A stretch of DNA of 5,582 nt. Origin: Balneolaceae bacterium SMO_bin1. GTDB taxonomy: Bacteria; Bacteroidota; Rhodothermia; Balneolales; Balneolaceae. The stretch spans positions 1-5,582 of the forward strand of contig NNSL01000226.1 in assembly GCA_003123965.1 (NCBI GenBank), written 5' to 3'. The notes below the pieces were generated by a model. It worked only from the letters and a program-made list of their open reading frames with translations. It made no database searches and was not told the DNA's origin. The translations under genes and the position numbers were made by a program. How positions within the stretch are numbered: the first letter of the stretch is position 1; each line of letters opens with the position of its first letter. Below are positions 1-5,582 of this stretch, in pieces.

Positions 1-867
1 TTAGCGGATAGCCTGGGTCTTGAATTTACTGCCATCAACCAACAGCCGGAGCAAGAAACGCTTGCATCGCTCGATTTACCGAAGGTGGGCCTGTATAAAT
101 CGTGGATAGCTAACAAAGATGAAGGGTGGACCCGCTGGGTGATCAAGAAAAATTACAACTTTGCGGTTGATACCCTGCATGATGCAAATATCCAAGGTGA
201 TGATTTATCGCAATACGATGCCATCATCATTCCCGATCAGTGGCCGCAGGGTATTTTACACGGCTATGACGAAATGGAAATGCCGGAAAAATATACAGGC
301 GGCATAGGTTTGGAGGGGGCCGCAGCGCTCAGCAATTATGTGAAAAACGGGGGTACGCTTCTTACCTTTGATTCAGCCAGCGACTTTGCCATTCAACAAT
401 TTGGATTACCGGTTCGCAATGTAACTGAGGGCCTTTCAAGCAGCCAGTTCTTTATTCCGGGCTCCTTAATTCGTATGAATATAGAAACTGCTCATCCGCT
501 GGCTCATGGCATGCAGGATACAGTGGCGGCATCGTTCTCGCGAAGCCGTGCTTTTGAGGTGTTTGAGCAGGATACCACTGGCGAAGGCGGCGTGGAGGAC
601 ATCGCCGATGCACCAGAACCGGAGGTTGAAATCATCACCCGCTACGCCGAAGACGATCTGCTTATGAGCGGCTGGGCCATGGGCGCTGACCGGTATATTG
701 CCGGTAAAGCTGCAATGATGAATGTTGCGTATGGAGACGGGCAAATTATTCTTTTCGGCTTTCGACCTCAATTTCGCGGGCAGCCACGTGCAACATATAA
801 GCTGATATTTAATGTTTTATATGGTGCTGCTATGGATGAATTTCCAACAATGAAAAATACTCAGTGA
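1..867 (+). CDS. M14-family zinc carboxypeptidase, C-terminal part (5' end outside window)
   Basis: The frame is open from base 1 to a TGA at 865-867, giving 288 residues of a larger protein. The GTG at 85 is an internal valine within a conserved P-K-V-G-L-Y-K-S-W stretch, not a start. What is visible is a flavodoxin-like, class I amidotransferase-like (ThuA/GATase type) domain: LYKSW at residues 31-35, a strand ending DAIIIPDQ at 73-80, GGIGLEGAAAL at about 100-110, the strand KNGGTLLTFD at 115-124, SSSQFFIPGS at about 146-155, and a closing GDGQIILFGFRPQFRGQ near 245-262. I recognise this as the C-terminal half of large (roughly 850-950 residue) M14 peptidases of Bacteroidota-like bacteria. 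No amidotransferase cysteine-histidine pair is seen, so the domain is probably structural or binding. The zinc ligands and any signal peptide lie upstream, so peptidase activity cannot be judged here. Family members are usually exported and release C-terminal amino acids from peptides. A terminator-like hairpin follows the stop. Confidence 0.82.
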   Translation, partial: LADSLGLEFTAINQQPEQETLASLDLPKVGLYKSWIANKDEGWTRWVIKKNYNFAVDTLHDANIQGDDLSQYDAIIIPDQWPQGILHGYDEMEMPEKYTGGIGLEGAAALSNYVKNGGTLLTFDSASDFAIQQFGLPVRNVTEGLSSSQFFIPGSLIRMNIETAHPLAHGMQDTVAASFSRSRAFEVFEQDTTGEGGVEDIADAPEPEVEIITRYAEDDLLMSGWAMGADRYIAGKAAMMNVAYGDGQIILFGFRPQFRGQPRATYKLIFNVLYGAAMDEFPTMKNTQ

Positions 868-960
868 TGGTAGACACAGCATAGCGCTGCGTTGAGCAAT
901 GGAGTCTATGTAACCGTGGGCTCCATTTTTTATATCACCAAAATTAAAAAAACGGAATTC
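868..960. other. Intergenic region between carboxypeptidase and oxoprolinase
   Basis: This 93-base gap holds the terminator hairpin (898-931) and then an AT-rich leader (932-960) with an A-run shortly before TTG 961. Any promoter for the oxoprolinase operon should lie here or overlap the terminator, but I cannot identify a convincing sigma-70 or Bacteroidota-type TAnnTTTG element by eye. No Shine-Dalgarno sequence precedes TTG 961; the A-rich leader may serve instead, as in many Bacteroidota. Confidence 0.5.
898..931 (+). terminator. Rho-independent terminator after the carboxypeptidase gene
   Basis: A 9-bp stem pairs AATGGAGTC (898-906) with GGCTCCATT (919-927), with one G-T wobble and a 12-base loop, and runs directly into a T tract (926-931). 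It begins 31 bases after the carboxypeptidase stop, the usual place for an intrinsic terminator. The stem is only moderately GC-rich, so efficiency is uncertain. It separates the peptidase from the oxoprolinase transcriptionally and argues against translation beginning at 892, since that frame would run through the hairpin. Confidence 0.7.
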
Positions 961-3900
961 TTGAGTCGGGATAAGAGCTGGAATATTTGGGTTGATACGG
1001 GCGGAACCTTTACAGATTGTATTGGAATTGATCCACAAGGGCAGGAGTATCGCGTAAAGGTACTGAGCAGCAGTGGTTTACGCGGCACGTTAGCAGTATT
1101 AAAGTCAGGTAGAGAAATAGAAATTGAGACTGACTGGGATGCCCCTGATGACTTTTTGAATGGGTTCGCATTTCGGATGCTGCAAGCAGATCATGCCAAA
1201 TCACAGGTTATTCAATTTAATTCCGCAGCAAATACCCTGGTCTTATCACAAGATATTGCAAGAGCCAATTGGGAAGGATCCTCGTTTGAGCTTATGTCAC
1301 CGGAAGAGGCTCCGGTTTTAGCAGCTCGGCTTATCACGCAAACACCGCTGGAAGATCCTTTGCCGCCGGTTAACCTGCGGTTAGCAACAACGCGCGGTAC
1401 TAATGCGCTGCTTGAGCGAAATGGTGCTCCTACGGCTCTTTTTATCACCAAGGGGTTTGCCGACTTATTGAAGATCGGGAACCAGCAGCGCCCCGATCTA
1501 TTTGCGCTAAATATTGAAAAACCCCCGTCTTTGTATGAGTCTGTATTTGAGGTTGAAGAACGGATAGGCGCTTCCGGTGATATTGTTCAGTCGCTTTCCA
1601 TGGCGAACCTCGAGCAGCAGGTGCCCGAATTGCTCAATAACGGTATACAGTCGGCCGCGGTTGTTACCATGAACAGCCATCAGAATAATCAACACGAGAA
1701 AAAAGTGGGCCATTGGCTTCGGCAGAAAGGACTCAAATATGTGTCCATTTCTTCAGAGCTGAGTGATTTCGTGAAAATCCTACCTCGGGCGCAAACTACG
1801 CTCGTGAATGCATATTTGGCGCCCGTGCTGCAGGACTATCTTGGCGGGGTAAAAAAAGTAATGAAGAAAGGACGTTTGCTGGTCATGACAAGCGCCGGAG
1901 GTTTGAAGGAAAGCAGCCGGTTTACGCCCAAAGATGGTTTGCTCAGCGGACCGGCCGCAGGCGTTGTTGGGGCGGCAGCTATGGGCAAAGAAGCCGGTTT
2001 TGAAAACATTATTTCGTTTGATATGGGGGGTACAAGTACCGATGTATCGCGCTATAAAGGGGACTTTGAATACGTATTTGAACACCATGTGGGCGATGCG
2101 CAGTTAATGGCTCCAGCTGTTTCGGTAGAAACGGTAGCTGCAGGGGGCGGTTCGGTTTGTTGGTTCGATGGACACAGCTTGCGGGTAGGTCCACAAAGCG
2201 CAGGTGCATCGCCTGGCCCTGCCTGCTATGGTGCGGGTGGACCACTTACTGTTACCGATATTAACTTGCTTGCCGGCAGACTAGATGAACGCAACTTCCA
2301 CATTCCGATTGATATTGACGCTGCCCAAAAAGCGCTGGTATCTGTGGCTGATAACATTGATCGAAGCATATCGCAGCAAACCCTTATTGAGGGATTTTTG
2401 GATATTGCCAATCAGCGCATGGCAGAGGCTATCAAGAAAATTTCCCTCCGGAAAGGATACGATCCCAAAGAATACGCGTTGGTGTCGTTCGGTGGAGCCG
2501 GGGCCCAGCACTGCTGTGCTATTGCCCGCCAGCTGCAAATGAAATCGATCGTTATTCCAGGTGATGCCGGCCTTTTGAGCGCACGTGGACTTGGCAGCGC
2601 CGAGGTTGAGCATTTTGAGGAACGGCAGCTTCTTAAACCGCTGGAAGTAACTGCGTCACAAATTCCGGATTTATTTGATGATTTAACTGAAAGAGCCTTC
2701 AATGAACTTGCATCCCAAGGGTATGACCAGAGGCTGAAGGTTCGGCGGAAAGCGCTTTTTTTACGGCTACAAGACCAAGAATCCACACTCGAAATAAAGT
2801 ACAATACGAACACGGATATTGCTCGAAAATTTGAGAACGTGTATCGCGGGCGGTACGGGCATTGGGTCGATCAACCGCAGATTGAGGTAGAGTCACTGCG
2901 GGTGGTTGTTTCCACGGATTCCGAGTATCAAGCCACTCAAAAAAAGGGGAAAACCAAGAAGACCAAAGCGCACGAAATTGGCAGGAAAAATATTTTATAC
3001 AAATCTGAAACGCTTTCAACACCTGTTTACAGGCGTGATGATATACCTCGTGAGGGGCAGCTAAACGGGCCCGCCCTTATCCTGGATCCCTATAGTACCA
3101 TTTTAGTTGAACCGGGATGGAACGCGGAAATCCGTGCCAGTGGATCGCTTGTTCTCAATCAACAAACGGAATTGGCTGAGCAGAAAAAAAGAAACCGGAC
3201 TGAAGTTGTAGAACTCGAACTTTTCACAAATCGCTTTACATCTATAGCCGAAAAAATGGGTGAAATGCTGCAGCGCACGGCCTTATCGGTGAATGTAAAA
3301 GAGCGGCAGGATTTTTCGTGTGCACTGTTAAATCCGAGGGGAGAACTTGTGGTAAACGCCCCGCATATTCCGGTTCATTTGGGAGCGCTGGGGTTATGTG
3401 TGCGCAGCGTGATGGAGGAAGTTGAAATGCAGCCCGGGGATGTTGTGGTAACAAATCATCCTGCATTTGGGGGTTCACATTTACCGGACGTAACCTTAAT
3501 TAGCCCGGTGTTTACCGACCAGAACGAGCTGGCGGGCTACGTCGCTAATCGTGCCCATCATGCCGAAATAGGCGGAACAAGGCCGGGCTCCATGCCGCCG
3601 GCTGCAACCACCTTGGCGGAAGAGGGCGTGGTAATTCCGCCCATGCATCTTATAAAAGCGGGTGAATCGCAGTTTGAAGCAATCAGGCAACTTCTAACTG
3701 AAGGGCCATATCCTACGCGTAATGTGCAAGAAAATATCGCTGATCTTCAAGCCCAGTTAGCGGCCAATCAGCAGGGGGGCGAAGCGTTGCGAGCGCTGGT
3801 CCGGGAACATAGACTTGCAAAGGTTCAGTATTATATGAATGCATTGAAAGACCGGGCGGCTGAGCTGATGCGTTCAACTATCAAAGATATGGCGAATGGC

Positions 3901-4752
3901 GTTTATGAGTCGAAAGAACTGCTGGATGACAATACGCCACTGTGTTGCAAATGGACGATACGTGACAGCACGCTGGAAATTGATTTTGAGGGAACGGGCG
4001 ATGTTCATCCCACAAATTTAAATGCCACTCCGGCCATTGTTAATAGCGTAATAATGTATGTGCTTCGGGTGCTCGTCAATGAGCCTATACCGCTTAATGA
4101 AGGTTTGATGAAACCCGTTTCGGTGAAATTGCCGGAAAGCCTGCTTAATCCAACTTTTGGAGCACGGCCCGAGGATTGCCCCGCCGTTGTGGGCGGCAAC
4201 GTGGAAATTAGCCAGCGTCTTACCGATACGCTGCTGAAACCATTTGAACGCATTGCCTGTGGCCAAGGAACGATGAATAATGTGTTATTTGGAAATGATA
4301 GCTTCGGATACTACGAAACGGTAGGTGGTGGGAGCGGGGCCGGTCCCGAGTTTGACGGTGCCGACGCCGTGCACCAGCACATGACTAACACCCGTGGAAC
4401 CGATCCGGAAATTTTTGAGCAACGATATCCCGTGCACCTGAACAGATATCAAATTCGTAAGAATTCCGGTGGCCGGGGTAAACGGAAAGGAGGTGAGGGC
4501 ATTATCCGGGATATAACTTTTTTAGAACCGGTTGAACTATCAGTTTTGACGCAGCATCGCCGCCAGGCACCCTATGCGCAGCGGGGAGCAGAACCGGGAA
4601 AGGTAGGTCGGCAAAAAGTAATCCGTAAAAATGGTGACCAAATTGAGCTCTCTCCGGCCGATAGCTGTGATCTCGAGACGGGTGACCGGTTCATATTATT
4701 CACCCCGGGTGGAGGAGGTTTTGGAGAAGCCCTTGATAAAAAAATAATGTAA
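961..4752 (+). CDS. ATP-dependent 5-oxoprolinase / hydantoinase, fused HyuA-HyuB
   Basis: This 1263-residue cytoplasmic enzyme is expected to hydrolyse 5-oxo-L-proline to L-glutamate with ATP. The HyuA half (about 1-735) shows ASKHA-type ATPase motifs: WVDTGGTFTD (10-19), TTRGTNALLER (143-153), LLSGPAAG (327-334), FDMGGTSTD (353-361) and FGGAGAQH (510-517). A short charged linker (about 736-748) leads into HyuB, with NHPAFGGSHLPD (832-843), NRAHHAEIGG (863-872), PGSMPP (875-880), GGGSGAGPEFDGADA (1122-1136) and TPGGGGFG (1248-1255). The NHPxxGGSHLPD form and a length near that of eukaryotic OPLAH (about 1290) favour oxoprolinase over hydantoinase, though substrate is not proven. About 80 extra residues follow the first ATPase motif (roughly 28-110), and a lysine-rich stretch lies at about 660-676. 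The frame is open back to TTG 892, but that extension crosses the terminator hairpin. TTG 961 is nearest the conserved N-terminus; no ATG is available in frame and no Shine-Dalgarno sequence is seen. The transporter gene follows 19 bases downstream. Confidence 0.88.
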   Translation: MSRDKSWNIWVDTGGTFTDCIGIDPQGQEYRVKVLSSSGLRGTLAVLKSGREIEIETDWDAPDDFLNGFAFRMLQADHAKSQVIQFNSAANTLVLSQDIARANWEGSSFELMSPEEAPVLAARLITQTPLEDPLPPVNLRLATTRGTNALLERNGAPTALFITKGFADLLKIGNQQRPDLFALNIEKPPSLYESVFEVEERIGASGDIVQSLSMANLEQQVPELLNNGIQSAAVVTMNSHQNNQHEKKVGHWLRQKGLKYVSISSELSDFVKILPRAQTTLVNAYLAPVLQDYLGGVKKVMKKGRLLVMTSAGGLKESSRFTPKDGLLSGPAAGVVGAAAMGKEAGFENIISFDMGGTSTDVSRYKGDFEYVFEHHVGDAQLMAPAVSVETVAAGGGSVCWFDGHSLRVGPQSAGASPGPACYGAGGPLTVTDINLLAGRLDERNFHIPIDIDAAQKALVSVADNIDRSISQQTLIEGFLDIANQRMAEAIKKISLRKGYDPKEYALVSFGGAGAQHCCAIARQLQMKSIVIPGDAGLLSARGLGSAEVEHFEERQLLKPLEVTASQIPDLFDDLTERAFNELASQGYDQRLKVRRKALFLRLQDQESTLEIKYNTNTDIARKFENVYRGRYGHWVDQPQIEVESLRVVVSTDSEYQATQKKGKTKKTKAHEIGRKNILYKSETLSTPVYRRDDIPREGQLNGPALILDPYSTILVEPGWNAEIRASGSLVLNQQTELAEQKKRNRTEVVELELFTNRFTSIAEKMGEMLQRTALSVNVKERQDFSCALLNPRGELVVNAPHIPVHLGALGLCVRSVMEEVEMQPGDVVVTNHPAFGGSHLPDVTLISPVFTDQNELAGYVANRAHHAEIGGTRPGSMPPAATTLAEEGVVIPPMHLIKAGESQFEAIRQLLTEGPYPTRNVQENIADLQAQLAANQQGGEALRALVREHRLAKVQYYMNALKDRAAELMRSTIKDMANGVYESKELLDDNTPLCCKWTIRDSTLEIDFEGTGDVHPTNLNATPAIVNSVIMYVLRVLVNEPIPLNEGLMKPVSVKLPESLLNPTFGARPEDCPAVVGGNVEISQRLTDTLLKPFERIACGQGTMNNVLFGNDSFGYYETVGGGSGAGPEFDGADAVHQHMTNTRGTDPEIFEQRYPVHLNRYQIRKNSGGRGKRKGGEGIIRDITFLEPVELSVLTQHRRQAPYAQRGAEPGKVGRQKVIRKNGDQIELSPADSCDLETGDRFILFTPGGGGFGEALDKKIM

Positions 4753-4762
4753 AAATATCAAC

Positions 4763-4770
4763 AGGTAGGT
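4763..4770 (+). promoter_or_regulatory. Probable ribosome binding site of the NRAMP-like gene
   Basis: AGGTAGGT lies one base before the ATG at 4772. Its first AGGT (4763-4766) is a partial Shine-Dalgarno match with 5-base spacing, while the second is too close to the start. It is the only purine-rich, SD-like element in the 19-base gap, and it supports ATG 4772 as the start. The match is weak, as is common in Bacteroidota-like genomes. Confidence 0.4.
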
Positions 4771-4771
4771 A

Positions 4772-5582
4772 ATGAACAAACGGCTGACAAATATATTTTT
4801 TTGGGCAATTATTTCAGCGGCTTTCATAGGTCCCGGCACCATCACCACAGCGGCTTCAGCCGGTGCTGGCTTTGGTTATCAATTACTGTGGGCGCTTATA
4901 TTTTCAATTATTGCATGCATAGTGTTGCAGGAGGCTAGTGCCCGCCTTCGTTTAGCAACCGATAATAATTTAGGGGATATACTTAAAAACTATTTTAGAA
5001 TGCGCAAAGGGGGCACTGCTATCACCCTGTTAATTATCGGCTCCATCGTTTTTGGGTGTGCGGCGTATGAAACGGGTAATATATTAGGCGCGGTGGCAGG
5101 CGGCATGCTCGTACTGAATATAAATCCCGTGTTTTTAACGCTTGTAATTGGCTGCGCAGCAGGCCTTTTGTTATGGTTTGGCTCTGTTCGACTCATTGCC
5201 AACATTATGGGAGTTGTGGTGGCTTTTATGGGTATCTGTTTCGTTAGCACAGCTTTTATACTACAACCTCCAATTGGTGATATATTATCCGGGAGCTTAA
5301 TACCGTCGTTCCCCTCGGGCGGTGATGTACTGATATTGGGACTGCTTGGCACCACCGTGGTACCGTACAACCTATTTTTAGGTTCGGGATTGGCTCACAC
5401 CCAATCACTGCGTGAAATGCGTTTTAGCCTGTCGCTGGCAATTATTTTGGGTGGTATTGTTTCGGCAGCAGTACTCATTGTTGGTGCATCTATCTCAGGG
5501 TCATTTTCATTTGAAGAGTTGGCTGCCGCACTTCAGCTCCAGTTAGGTGATTGGGCAGTGTATTTACTAGGTTTTGGCCTGC
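4772..5582 (+). CDS. Divergent NRAMP-superfamily transporter lacking canonical metal ligands, N-terminal part (3' end outside window)
   Basis: The frame is open from ATG 4772 to the window end (270 complete codons; full NRAMPs are about 400-450). The protein is strongly hydrophobic, with about seven membrane segments visible (roughly residues 10-30, 36-54, 82-100, 104-134, 140-164, 186-206 and 219-243), as expected for a LeuT-fold inner-membrane carrier. NRAMP ancestry shows in GPGT followed 11 residues after its PG by FGYQLLW (20-40, compare DPGN...FGYxLLW), in VLQE (51-54), in AYETGN (98-103), and in GTTVVPYNLFLGS (193-205, compare GATxMPHNLYLHS). The helix 1 Asp and Asn that bind metal in classical NRAMPs read Gly20 and Thr23. 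In helix 6 the Ala, Met and His read Thr194, Val197 and Tyr199. A manganese or iron importer is therefore doubtful. The gene is almost certainly in one operon with the upstream oxoprolinase, and Bacillus ycsG is a similar NRAMP-like gene beside pxpABC, so uptake of 5-oxoproline or a related compound is a plausible inference. Most databases would call it an Nramp divalent metal transporter. Confidence 0.85.
   Translation, partial: MNKRLTNIFFWAIISAAFIGPGTITTAASAGAGFGYQLLWALIFSIIACIVLQEASARLRLATDNNLGDILKNYFRMRKGGTAITLLIIGSIVFGCAAYETGNILGAVAGGMLVLNINPVFLTLVIGCAAGLLLWFGSVRLIANIMGVVVAFMGICFVSTAFILQPPIGDILSGSLIPSFPSGGDVLILGLLGTTVVPYNLFLGSGLAHTQSLREMRFSLSLAIILGGIVSAAVLIVGASISGSFSFEELAAALQLQLGDWAVYLLGFGL

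Noticed and set aside
85..87. GTG at 85 as the start of the first gene
   Set aside because: The frame is open and protein-like back to base 1, and this codon is the valine of the conserved VGLYKSW strand of an M14 C-terminal domain.
927..960. Possible promoter elements (for example TATATC at 931-936) upstream of the oxoprolinase
   Set aside because: No -35 or -33 partner at suitable spacing was found, and AT-rich sequence yields such matches by chance.
2285..2542. Plus-strand 85-codon frame inside the oxoprolinase
   Set aside because: It overlaps the well-conserved HyuA core in another frame, has no ribosome binding site and resembles no family.
2941..2991. Lysine-rich stretch in the oxoprolinase as a sign of frameshift or insertion
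   Set aside because: The frame is intact and homologues vary in length and composition at this point in the HyuA C-terminal part, so it reads as an ordinary flexible loop.
466..5370. Numerous minus-strand open frames of 60-133 codons across all three genes, such as those at 466-771, 2412-2813, 2699-3022 and 4990-5370
   Set aside because: They lie antisense to clearly conserved coding sequence, show no recognisable domain, and have arginine-, serine- and proline-rich composition typical of shadow frames.
1..5582. Mobile elements, CRISPR arrays, tRNA or other RNA genes, defence genes
   Set aside because: No direct repeat arrays, transposase-like frames, terminal inverted repeats or tRNA-like cloverleaf were seen on reading the window.

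Overview
The window holds three genes, all on the + strand: the 3' part of a large exported-type M14 carboxypeptidase (1-867), a complete fused HyuA-HyuB protein of the ATP-dependent 5-oxoprolinase family (961-4752), and the 5' part of an NRAMP-superfamily membrane transporter (4772 to the window end). There is no RNA gene, mobile element, CRISPR array or long gene-free stretch; the largest gap is about 93 bases.

The organism is probably a bacterium of the Bacteroidota / Balneolota / Rhodothermota neighbourhood. The clues are moderate GC content by eye, A-rich start regions with weak or absent Shine-Dalgarno sequences, and an M14 peptidase with a degenerate amidotransferase-like C-terminal domain, a type I associate with those groups. 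This placement is inference; the window contains no phylogenetic marker.

The first gene ends in what looks like an intrinsic terminator (898-931), so the oxoprolinase probably begins a new transcription unit. The open frame of the oxoprolinase extends back through that hairpin to a TTG at 892, but the TTG at 961, just before the first ATPase motif, is the better start. The oxoprolinase and the transporter are 19 bases apart and very likely co-transcribed.

The most interesting observation is this pairing. The transporter has the NRAMP frame, but the residues that hold the metal in true NRAMPs are replaced (DPGN in helix 1 reads GPGT; the A-x-x-M-P-H motif of helix 6 reads T-V-V-P-Y). Bacillus subtilis carries a similar NRAMP-like gene (ycsG) beside the unrelated PxpABC 5-oxoprolinase. 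I infer that this divergent NRAMP clade may import 5-oxoproline (pyroglutamate) or a related organic compound rather than a metal, with the enzyme opening the ring to glutamate in the cytoplasm. This is a hypothesis from context and residue changes, not proof.
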